Part shown: in pieces, positions 51,558-60,051 of the stretch | Numbering within the stretch: the first letter of the stretch is position 1 | Layout of the letters: each line of letters opens with the position of its first letter | Source: Bombyx mori | Lineage: Eukaryota; Arthropoda; Insecta; Lepidoptera; Bombycidae | Direction: 5' to 3' | Assembly (NCBI RefSeq): GCF_030269925.1 | Contig: NC_085127.1 | Location: 1,371,501-1,435,500, forward strand | DNA length: 64,000 bases | Made by a program: the position numbers and the translations under genes | The notes under the pieces: generated by a model | Told to the model about the DNA's origin: nothing | Databases searched by the model: none | What the model saw: the letters and a program-made list of their open reading frames with translations, nothing else

Positions 51558-51887
51558 AAATATTCAACAATCTGGATTAGAATTCAAAATAGGTGCATAC
51601 AGAAAAAATAAAAAAATTGAACAGATGCCTAAATACCATGTGTGTACGGCAAAAGTAGATATTGCGGCAAATGTACACATTTTCCGGTAAATGCACATTC
51701 GCCTCCTCGTTAGGGTAATGTGCATTCAACTAACATTTAAAATTTCAAAGAAGGGAAATGCACATTGAGTTCACAACGACCATGTCGTTTTGGTAAATGT
51801 GAGCATGGCATACAAAATACGGAATCGCAAGTGCTAGTAATGCGCATGCGCATGCACACCACTACAACCTACTAATAATTTAAAATA

Positions 51888-52072
51888 TAATTTTACCGGT
51901 GATAGGACGTCCTGTGAGTCCGCACGGGTAACCTGCCTATTTTTGCTGTGAAGCAGTAATGCATTTCGGCTTGCAGAGTGGGACAACCATTGTACTACAA
52001 AATTGAAAATTAGAACTCATATTTCAAGTTGGATGGGTCATTCGCGTTGAGAAATCTATGGGTTCGGGTTTC
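51888..52072 (+). repeat. Bm1-type SINE, diverged
   Basis: TACCGGTGATAGGACGTCCT, GTGAAGCAGTAATGCATTTC and GAAATCTATGGG. The 3' terminus is lost. Confidence 0.7.
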
Positions 52073-52097
52073 AAATTAATCTTAGGTGCGTCTTTAC

Positions 52098-52168
52098 ACC
52101 ACGTGTCCTGGTGAAGCTGGAAAGGCCTCCGGGCTACCAGTAATCTTTCAATCATAAAAAAAATAGTA
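52098..52168 (+). repeat. 3' terminus of an element-2-type LINE
   Basis: GTCCTGGTGAAGCTGGAAAG, CTCCGGGCTACCAGTAATC and TTTCAATCATAAAAAAA match the terminal 3' UTR of the LINE at 56914-62087. Confidence 0.7.
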
Positions 52169-52425
52169 TTCGCGTTATGTGCATCTATGGAAAAAAATTG
52201 CGATCACTTCATTTTTGGGCTGGCCTAAAATAAAAGACGGTCAACTAATCACTGCGAGCCTTTTAGGTTTTTCCCCATTTTAAAACAGGAAATATGAAAT
52301 CGTTGGTCAACGCCGCTGAATGAGGTCATGAAATGATTCAAATGTGTTTTTTGTTTGCCTTATTATTTCAAACGTAATTTAATTTCGCTTAATGAACCCG
52401 AGATTAAACCTTGAAAATATTATTA

Positions 52426-52846
52426 TCTATATATATTAATACGTGAAGCAAAAACTTTGTATCCCTTTTTACGAAAATTGCGCGGACGGAGGAGTATGAA
52501 ATTTTCCACACTTATAGAAAATATAGAGAAGAAGTGCACAATGCTAATATTTTTTTTAAATAATGCATAAAAGATACATTAAATCAATAAAGAAAACACT
52601 ACACACACTACATACCATGTATTTGACGCACACACGCATGCATACTATTTATTGTCAAACTTTTGTTCTTGACGTCTGTTGTCAAATTGAGAATAGATTA
52701 AATATTGTTTGTCTTTATTAATATTTTTTATAGTTAAGTCTTGGCGAAATTTGTGATTATAGAAGTATAAAATACAATTATAATAGTGTACAAACTGACA
52801 ATTCCTATTAGTTATAGTCGAATTTCGACTACTGCGGGACCTCTAC
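52426..52846 (+). mobile_element. non-autonomous Helitron, copy 2
   Basis: It starts TCTATATATATTAATACGTG preceded by A, and ends with the stem TAGTCGAATTTCGACTA (52815-52831) plus CTGCGGGACCTCTAC followed by T. The terminal CTAC departs from CTRR; copy 1 has CTAG. 421 bp, no coding capacity. Confidence 0.8.
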
Positions 52847-53215
52847 TTTATAATTATTATATCTTCGACTCACGGAAATCAACTACTAGTGAATGCGGTG
52901 TTTTTTTAAACACCGTCCATAGATCAGTTCATGGCCCGTCTGATTCGAAGTGAACACCGGAACTCAGGAACTACAGGAAAAATCTGTCGCTTATCATCTC
53001 CCAATTAAATTAATCTTAATCAAGCAATGAATGAAATGTAATCAAATCTTAGCTGTATTTTTTTTTTTTATGTTAATGCACTGTCGATTGCACCTATAAT
53101 TGAGGTGACATCTGCCATGAACTTTTGTCAATTTGTCAATGTTTTGTATTGATGATCACTTTGTTGGTGCAACTTAATAAATAAATAAATAAACTCATAG
53201 GCGCAGTAGCGTGTG

Positions 53216-53367
53216 GTTTTTCGTATGCCGATAGCCTTTAAAGGCTATATCAGCGTTACCCTAGCATGTAGGTGAGCTTTCGGGGCTCAAAGCGGAGGTG
53301 TTACTAACACTGGTCCAAGCAAAAGCAGTGCATTGCAGAATCGACCGCCAGATCGGAAACGCAGTTG
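53216..53367 (-). repeat. 5'-truncated Jockey-clade LINE tail, diverged
   Basis: GCCGATAGCCTTTAAAGGCT, GTAGGTGAGCTTTCGGGGCT and GCATTGCAGAATCGACCGCC. Confidence 0.75.
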
Positions 53368-53584
53368 CGTGTACGACATCGCGATAAGGCCGAAAACTTC
53401 CTTCGTGCCTAAGCTGCAAGGGAGGGGAGGGGCGACTGCGGGATGAGGGGAGGACGCGGAGTATGACCAACCATTGAAATGATTCATAATGCGATTTGTA
53501 TTACTTATTATATTACGAGCAAGTCGAGTCGAACGAGAAGTTGAGTAAAACAATAGTAAGTTATTACTTTGACAATAATTATAA

Positions 53585-53690
53585 GTTTTTTTTATGAATG
53601 AGGGATTACTGTTGGCACGATCGCCTTTCCAGTTTCACCAGGACAGGTGGGCAAGCAAGGGCTCAGCCAGGAGGTGTTCTTAAGCTGTCA
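53585..53690 (-). repeat. 3' terminus of an element-2-type LINE
   Basis: TTTTTTTATGAATG, then CCTTTCCAGTTTCACCAGGA and CAAGGGCTCAGCCAGGAGG correspond to 56930-57010. Confidence 0.75.
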
Positions 53691-53738
53691 ATAAACGTGG
53701 GAGATTCAAATATGCTGTATCATTGAGTTAAACAAATT

Positions 53739-53940
53739 TTTTTTCCTCTCTAAGCTGAGAGCCTTGAGAGGCTATATCAGCGTAACCTTAACTAGTAGGT
53801 GAGCTCACGGGGTTCAAACCTGACCTCGTTGCTAACACGAACCCTAGCAAGAGCCGTGCTTCGCAGAATCTACCGCCGGATTGGAAATGCGACCCACTGA
53901 GAAGATCCGCCGAGAAACACAGTGGGCTGTGTCTGAGAGT
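53739..53940 (-). repeat. 5'-truncated Jockey-clade LINE tail with 12-bp target duplication
   Basis: TTTTTTCCTCTCTAAGCTGA to CAGTGGGCTGTGTCTGAGAGT, flanked by GTTAAACAAATT at 53727-53738 and 53941-53952. It sits inside another repeat whose intact version is seen at 62226-62428. Confidence 0.9.
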
Positions 53941-54001
53941 GTTAAACAAATTATCGTAAGAGTGTATTTATATCAGTGTCCTGTATTGTTTATTCGCAAC
54001 T

Positions 54002-54158
54002 TGGGTCGCGTTTCTGAGCCGCTGGTAGATTCTGCGCAGCGCTGCTCTTGCTAGGGCTAGTGTTAGCAACGTCGTCAGGTCAGAGCCTATGAGCTCACCT
54101 AGACATTCGGTGAATCTAGTATGATCCCTCAAGGTTACTAGAATAGGTAGGATACGAT
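54002..54158 (+). repeat. variant Jockey-clade LINE tail
   Basis: GGGTCGCGTTTCTGAGCCGC..CTTGCTAGGGCTAGTGTTAGC..AGAATAGGTAGG. It shares a preceding leader (CCTGTATTGTTTATTCGCAA) with 62246-62428, so the two are copies of one subfamily. Confidence 0.75.
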
Positions 54159-54437
54159 TACACCAAAACAGAGACAGTTAGCTATATAATTGAAAGTTCA
54201 GTTAGCTTAGAACGAACAGTAAAATTTCCTTAATAAGCAATTCTTATATGGCAATGAATTATATTATTATGCAAATCCATGCAAGCCTTTTATCGCAATT
54301 TCTATTATTAAAAACAAGGTTTATGAAGTCTTGCGCGGATCTAGCGTGCCCATGACTTTCGACAAGGGTCTCGAAATTTTTGTTATAACGGAACAGCCAT
54401 AAAATCGGATAATATAATTTCTTGGTAAATAAATTCA

Positions 54438-54535
54438 CTTAGTAGGGCTTCCTGTGTGGCCGCAAGGGTAGGTACAAGCATCCTACCTAGTTGTAGCGAA
54501 GAGCAGTTGCAGGCTCCGACTTGAAGGATGACATA
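54438..54535 (+). repeat. Bm1-related fragment, strongly diverged
   Basis: AGTAGGGCTTCCTGTGTGGC..GGGTAGGTACAAGCATCCTACC matches the Bm1 body only loosely. Confidence 0.35.
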
Positions 54536-54540
54536 GTTTT

Positions 54541-54776
54541 TTTTGTTTTTTTAAAAAGGTATTACTAGTGGTCGGAAGTATTTTTAATTTCAGCAGGACT
54601 GCCAGACAGGAGGAGCGAGGCTTACTAACAGCAGCCCGAGCTCCTCCGAAAAGACTTAACAACTCAAAAGGCAGCTGCTTCAAGAATACATCTACTACCG
54701 GATCAGAATTGCGACTCGCTGAGAAGATGCGTCGAGAAACTCAGCAGGCTAATAGGTATTGGTTAGGAGCCTGATA
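54541..54776 (-). repeat. element-2-type LINE 3' UTR fragment
   Basis: CAGCCCGAGCTCCTCCGAAA, CATCTACTACCGGATCAGAA and GTCGAGAAACTCAGCAGGCT parallel 57020-57150. Confidence 0.75.
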
Positions 54777-54818
54777 GGTATTGGTTAGATTTCACGTAGA
54801 ACTATTTGATGAGTTCGA

Positions 54819-55016
54819 CGTAAGTGGTTACTGGAGCTCATAGACATCTACAACGTAAATGCGCCACCCACCTTGAGATATAAGCTCTAAGATCTCAGTA
54901 TAGCTACGACGGCTGCCCCACCCTCCAAACCGAAACGCATTGTTGCTTCACGGCATAAATAGGCATGGTGGTGGTACTTACCTGTGCGGACTCGCAAGAG
55001 GTTCTACCACCAATAA
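54819..55016 (-). repeat. Bm1-type SINE, internal part
   Basis: TAAGTGGTTACTGGAGCTCA to GAGGTTCTACCACCAATAAT. The poly(T) end and the head are both missing. It is flanked on the right by another stretch of element-2-like 3' UTR (55017-55090). Confidence 0.82.
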
Positions 55017-55199
55017 TAAATCTACTACTGGATCGGAATCGTGATCCGCTGAGAAGATGCAGCGAGAAACTCAGCTCAGCAGAAACTCAGGCTGATAGGT
55101 ATTGGTTAGATGTCACGTAAAATTAATTGGGTTTGACGAGTTACGGCTACAACAATACCAATAGGATTTTAAATTCACATATTAAGACGGCATACAAGT

Positions 55200-55468
55200 T
55201 GTGAAATGTATAGGATCAAACAAATATTTAGCACCATCTTCTTTTCTCCACCTTATTTCGGGGTCGGCACAGCTAATTTTTCTCTTCCATTCTGTTCTAT
55301 CATCTCAACAATCACTCCTCTCTTTCTCATATCGTCATTCACACACTCCATCCATGTCTTCTTTGGTCGACCTCAAAAGAGATGTGAGCACGAAGCACTT
55401 TAGAAGCTCTGTGGCATCCGTCTATGACATTCAGGACACAAAAATCATACCGACAAAAATTTGTAATA
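55200..55468. other. repeat-like stretch left of the DD41D mariner
   Basis: CCACCTTATTTCGGGGTCGG, TCCATGTCTTCTTTGGTCGA and related words are familiar from lepidopteran RTE-type LINEs on the opposite strand. The assignment is weak. Confidence 0.3.
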
Positions 55469-55470
55469 TA

Positions 55471-56780
55471 CAGGGTGGCCCATAAGTCCTTTGAAAAGTA
55501 AAATTTGAATAAAACGAACAGGGCGCGCGTGAGCGGTGCAGGGGAAGCGGGGGGAGTAACTTCGGTTTCTGGGAATTTAGTCGCGATGGAGCGTTTTACC
55601 GGAGCGGACCGTGCGTTTTGTGTGCGCGAGTTTTATAAAAACGACAATTCGGCAACCGTTGCGCGGCGTAAATTTCGAGAACACAAAGGTTTACACAACT
55701 TTGACGACACTCCAACTCTTCAAACGATTAAGAACTGGGTTGCTAAGTTCGAGGAGACCGGTTCGACGTTAGATAAACCGCGGTTGGGTCGCCCAAGGAC
55801 GTCACGTACGGAACAAAACATAGACACAGTGACACAGTCTATTCGCGAAAATCCGACACAGTCAACTCGTAAGCGCGCCAGAGCACTAAACGTATCCAGG
55901 ACATCGTTACAACGGATTTTGAAGAAAGATTTACATATGCACCCTTACAAAATTCAGTTGGTTCAAGAATTAAAGGAAACTGACGGTATTCAAAGACAAA
56001 ATTATGCGAATGAAATGTTGAATCGGTTTACTTCCTTCAATAACATAATGTTCTCTGACGAGGCTCATTTCCATCTTAACGGGCATGTTAGTAAACAAAA
56101 TTGCCGCTTTTGGAGCCCCATCAATCCAAAACTTAAGCATCAGAAGCCCTTACATAGTCCGAAAGTGACTGTTTGGGCCGCTATGTCAGCCCATGGTATC
56201 CTAGGGCCTTACTTCTTTGAGGATGGCAGAGGGCGCGCAGTTACTGTTACGTCGGAGCGATATGTGGCTATGATCGAAGAGTTTTTCATACCAGAATTGC
56301 AAAACTTTTCAGGCTTTAATGCCAGGACGTGGTTTCAACAGGATGGGGCCACTTCTCACACCTCTAACACTGCTATGCCCGTTATCCGTCAACTTTTTCC
56401 TGGCAAAGTTATCTCTAAGAGAGGAGACATTTCCTGGCCTCCACGTAGTCCAGATCTGACCCCGATGGATTTTTTTTTGTGGGGCTACCTTAAGGCTAAA
56501 GTATACGACACAAACCCGCGGTCAATTGAGGCCCTAAAAGAAAACATCCGCAGAGAAATGACAAGCATTTCAGCAGTGACGTGCCGCGCAGTCATCGACA
56601 ATTTTAGACGTCGTTTGCAAGAGTGCCGTGATCGCAACGGATTACATTTAGGAGATGTTATTTTCAAAAAATAATTCCCGTTTTTTAAGCTTTTTATGTA
56701 AATAAAAATTTAATTCCTAATGTAATTAGTTTTATTTTAATAATTTTTTTTTCATATCAAAGGACTTATGGGCCACCCTG
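55471..56780 (+). mobile_element. Tc1/mariner element, DD41D type, apparently intact
   Basis: Perfect 24-bp terminal inverted repeats start CAGGGTGGCCCATAAGTCCT (55471-55494) and close at 56757-56780, with TA on both outer sides (55469-55470, 56781-56782). 1310 bp, with one uninterrupted transposase ORF and short UTRs. Confidence 0.93.
55586..56674 (+). CDS. DD41D mariner transposase, intact
   Basis: I choose the ATG at 55586 (MERFTGADRAFCVREFYKND); an in-frame ATG at 55505 would add 27 residues of Gly/Ser/Ala character with no motif. 362 residues. N-terminal paired helix-turn-helix domain (TLQTIKNWVAKFEETGSTLD, LGRPRTSR as the AT-hook-like GRPR linker, ALNVSRTSLQRILKKDL). Catalytic triad: IMFSDEAHFHL, WFQQDGATSHT and SPDLTPMDFFLWG. 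Forty-one residues separate the second and third Asp, hence DD41D. The C-terminus (CRAVIDNFRRRLQECRDRNG) is typical of the group. No stop, frameshift or missing catalytic residue was seen. Confidence 0.93.
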   Translation: MERFTGADRAFCVREFYKNDNSATVARRKFREHKGLHNFDDTPTLQTIKNWVAKFEETGSTLDKPRLGRPRTSRTEQNIDTVTQSIRENPTQSTRKRARALNVSRTSLQRILKKDLHMHPYKIQLVQELKETDGIQRQNYANEMLNRFTSFNNIMFSDEAHFHLNGHVSKQNCRFWSPINPKLKHQKPLHSPKVTVWAAMSAHGILGPYFFEDGRGRAVTVTSERYVAMIEEFFIPELQNFSGFNARTWFQQDGATSHTSNTAMPVIRQLFPGKVISKRGDISWPPRSPDLTPMDFFLWGYLKAKVYDTNPRSIEALKENIRREMTSISAVTCRAVIDNFRRRLQECRDRNGLHLGDVIFKK

Positions 56781-56901
56781 TATCTACCTACACAGTGTAA
56801 AGGAATCGTAATCATTTACTTATCAATGAATATTTATCCTTTATCAAATTTATATATCGTGAACCCACTTTGGGAAGGCAGCTGGCGAACGAGCAAATAA
56901 T

Positions 56902-56913
56902 AATGTCTTTAGT
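56902..56913. repeat. target-site duplicate, left of LINE element 2
   Basis: AATGTCTTTAGT; matches 62088-62099 (the last T may belong to the tail). Confidence 0.88.
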
Positions 56914-57165
56914 TTTTTTTTTTTTTTATGATTGAAAGTTTACTGGTGGCCCGAAGGCCTTTCCAGTTTCACCAGGACAGGTGGGCGAGCAAAGGCTCAG
57001 CCAAGAGGGGTGGGATTTGCTAACAACTGCCCGAGCGCCTCCGAAGGAGACCTAACAACTCAAGAGCAATTGTTTCGCGAATGAATCTACTACCGGATCG
57101 GAATCGCGACCCGCTGAGAAGATCCGGCGAGAAACTCAGCGGGCTGATGCAGGCTGCGGGCTGGG

Positions 57166-60048
57166 TTAGGTTGCACGTCGACCTCTTTGTCGAGTTCGAC
57201 GAGTACGGTTACCGGGGTCCCTAAGCCTGCCCCTAGTATTAGAGCTGAAGGCATCTAATGCAAAGGTTATTGGATCTGATGGATCCGTAAGGACGTGTCT
57301 AGGGCGTCGACGGTGACTGGCTCCTGCATTATCAGGATTCGGGGAGTAGTCAGCGGCGGCAACGATAAGGCGATTATCATGACGCATAGCCTTATCGAAG
57401 TATCGTTCCGACGCTGACTTCATGTATTTCCGAATTGATTCGAGGCCCAGGTCGTCGTGTAGGTCAACGTTCCTCACGAACCACGGAGCCCCGACAGCTA
57501 ACCTGCAAAAGCGGGATTGTAGGGATTGGAGGGTGTCTATGTGTGTGCGGGCCGCGTGAGCGAACACCACACTCGCGTAAGTCATGACGGGCCTTATGCA
57601 AGTTTTGTAAAGTGTCACCTTGTTCCGAAGGGACATTTTACTCCGCTTACAGATCATGGGGTAGAGTCTACCGAGAATAAACGCGGCACGGTCACGGACT
57701 GATTTTATATGCGGGCGGAATGTCATCGACGCATCCAGGGTAACGCCCAGGTACTTGACCTTCCTGGCCCAGGGTATGGGTTGTCTAAAGAGAGTAATCG
57801 GGGGTGTGAGATTCCTCCTCCTAATCCGGGAGGAAATCCGTGTGGAGCTTCCCCTCTGAAATAGCACCGCAGTACTTTTCGCTGGGTTGATGTCTATGCG
57901 CCATTTTCGGAACCACTGTCCTAGGGCTAGGGCTGCGCTCTGAAGCTTCTTCGCGATTAGGGACTTATTTCTACTAGAATAGTAAACAGTCGTGTCGTCG
58001 GCGAATAAAGCTAAATGGGTCGGCGGCGACCGGGGAATATCGTTGACGAATAAGCTAAATAGGAGGGGTGAGAGGACAGAGCCTTGCGGGACTCCAGCTG
58101 TGAGAGGTCGTGGGGAGGAGCGGGTTCCCTCGACTCGATATCGAAAAGAGCGGTTCGACAAGAAGTCCCGTATGATGAGCACGAGACTATCCGGCACGCC
58201 CATGTTGAATAGTTTGAAAATCAAACCATTGTGCCAGACTTTGTCGAACGCTTTTGCGACGTCGAAGAAGAGAGCCCCCGTGTATAACGGTTTTGGTCGA
58301 TTAAGCCCCACAAGAATGTGCTCCGTGAGGCGGTGCACCTGTTGAACGCATGAGTGATTTGTACGGAATCCGAATTGTTCATCGATAAGAATGCCCTTGG
58401 ATGAGACGAAGTCTCTGAGGCGTTTGTAGAGCAGACGCTCATACAGTTTGCCTAGAGACATGAGGAGACTAATCGGGCGGTAGCTCGTCGGATGATTTTT
58501 TGGTTTACCGGGTTTATGTATGCCGATAACGTCCGCTTCTTTCCACACCGCGGGAAAGATACAGTTCGCCATAGCGGCATTGAAAATAGATGCCAACATC
58601 ACGATGAGTTGGACGGGTAGAAGTTTAATAACGCGGTTGGATATACCGTCGGAACCGGGAGCCTTGCGAGGACGTAGGTCTTTGATCAAGTCTTTAACTT
58701 CCATCGGGGTGACGGGTGGTAACGCATCAGAGGGTGGCAAGGAGGCTCTGCGTTCTACCTCACTGTCTACTAATTCTACATGAACAGGGTCCACGGATTG
58801 AGTGCTGGGCGTGCACTGGGTTTGCAATGTATCGGCCAGCAACTCTGCTTTTTCGTCATCATCGAACGCCGCGAGTCGGCCTGAGGGGCCTACGAGGGGG
58901 GGCATAGTTACTACCGTATCCGATTTGAGAGTACGAGCTAAGCGGTAGTAAGACCTTTGGGAGGGCGCGAGTCCTTCTAAGAAATCAGACCATCTGGCAT
59001 CTCGGACTTCGGCGATGCGAGACTTTACGTCGCGTTGTAGGGCACGCATTCGAATACGATTTTCCGCGGTAGGATACCTGTCGTAGGCGCGTATCGAGGC
59101 GTTCTTAGCTCTAAGGAGTTCCCTAATATCGTCGGACAATTTGAAGCGGTGAAGGAAGTCCTCCGCTACAACTTGTTTCGATGACCTATCTAATGTCGAG
59201 GTGATGTGTGACGTTAAGATGTCTATGGCTTCAGCGGTATTCTGAGGAGACGGGATAGAGTCCGGGTTAAACGGGAGCGATGGTGGATCAGATTCAGCCA
59301 GGCTGATGCCCAGCGTGTGCCAATCCATCACAGTCCTCGTGACGGGAACGGAATCGGGAGCGCGACCGAGCTTCATAACGACGGGACGGTGGTCTGAATC
59401 TAACTCTGAAACTACTTCGATCGAGTGTAAGCGCAGAGTTACGTTTTTTAATAACGCTATGTCGAGTATATCCGGGCGATGCGCGATATTTAGCGGGTAG
59501 TGAGTCGGGGTTAGCGGAGCGACGATATCGAAGGCGAGATCATCGACTAACGCGTCAAGCCGCCTGCCATTCGGGGTTGTGGTGTGTGAGTTCCACCTGA
59601 TGTGTTTACAATTTAGGTCGCCCGCCAGAATGACAGAGCTCCCCATACCGAGCAGCGCCTCGATATCACTGCTTAGAACGATCTTATCCGGTGGAAGATA
59701 AACGGACGCGATAACGATCGGCGCGTGTCCCGTCAGTGAGATTCGGCACACTGATGCTTCGATATTAGCGAGCGCGGGATGATCGAGCGGGACGCAATGC
59801 AGGGCTCTTCTATAGTAAATGACGGTACCACCACCACGGGCAGAGAGCCTGTCGTTCCTGACCATGTTATAGTTCGCGATTTTAGGGTCACGGCGCGCGG
59901 GCTTAAGTAGGGTCTCCTGCACTAAAAAGATATCAATTTGGTGGTCACGCAAAAAGTCAGAAACCTGATCACGTTGATTTGCGAGACCGTAAGCGTTAAA
60001 AAATCCTATCGTTACGGATAGGGGCTTTATTCTACTTATATACGCCAT
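57166..60048 (-). CDS. LINE element 2 ORF2: endonuclease and reverse transcriptase
   Basis: 960 residues, collinear with element 1 ORF2. Endonuclease: VTIGFFNAYGLANQRDQV, QETLLKP, ILAGDLNCKHIRWN, SELDSDHRPVV. In the first motif element 1 has N-A-N-G-L while this copy has N-A-Y-G-L, a change at the position next to the metal-binding Asn. Reverse transcriptase: AFDKVWHNGLIFKLFNMGV, GVPQGSVLSPLLFSLFVND, ALFADDTTVYY. Tail: FCRLAVGAPWFVRNVDLHDD. No stop or frameshift. ORF2 starts three bases after the ORF1 stop, in the string TAATCAATG. Confidence 0.93.
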   Translation of the reverse strand: MAYISRIKPLSVTIGFFNAYGLANQRDQVSDFLRDHQIDIFLVQETLLKPARRDPKIANYNMVRNDRLSARGGGTVIYYRRALHCVPLDHPALANIEASVCRISLTGHAPIVIASVYLPPDKIVLSSDIEALLGMGSSVILAGDLNCKHIRWNSHTTTPNGRRLDALVDDLAFDIVAPLTPTHYPLNIAHRPDILDIALLKNVTLRLHSIEVVSELDSDHRPVVMKLGRAPDSVPVTRTVMDWHTLGISLAESDPPSLPFNPDSIPSPQNTAEAIDILTSHITSTLDRSSKQVVAEDFLHRFKLSDDIRELLRAKNASIRAYDRYPTAENRIRMRALQRDVKSRIAEVRDARWSDFLEGLAPSQRSYYRLARTLKSDTVVTMPPLVGPSGRLAAFDDDEKAELLADTLQTQCTPSTQSVDPVHVELVDSEVERRASLPPSDALPPVTPMEVKDLIKDLRPRKAPGSDGISNRVIKLLPVQLIVMLASIFNAAMANCIFPAVWKEADVIGIHKPGKPKNHPTSYRPISLLMSLGKLYERLLYKRLRDFVSSKGILIDEQFGFRTNHSCVQQVHRLTEHILVGLNRPKPLYTGALFFDVAKAFDKVWHNGLIFKLFNMGVPDSLVLIIRDFLSNRSFRYRVEGTRSSPRPLTAGVPQGSVLSPLLFSLFVNDIPRSPPTHLALFADDTTVYYSSRNKSLIAKKLQSAALALGQWFRKWRIDINPAKSTAVLFQRGSSTRISSRIRRRNLTPPITLFRQPIPWARKVKYLGVTLDASMTFRPHIKSVRDRAAFILGRLYPMICKRSKMSLRNKVTLYKTCIRPVMTYASVVFAHAARTHIDTLQSLQSRFCRLAVGAPWFVRNVDLHDDLGLESIRKYMKSASERYFDKAMRHDNRLIVAAADYSPNPDNAGASHRRRPRHVLTDPSDPITFALDAFSSNTRGRLRDPGNRTRRTRQRGRRAT

Positions 60049-60051
60049 TGA

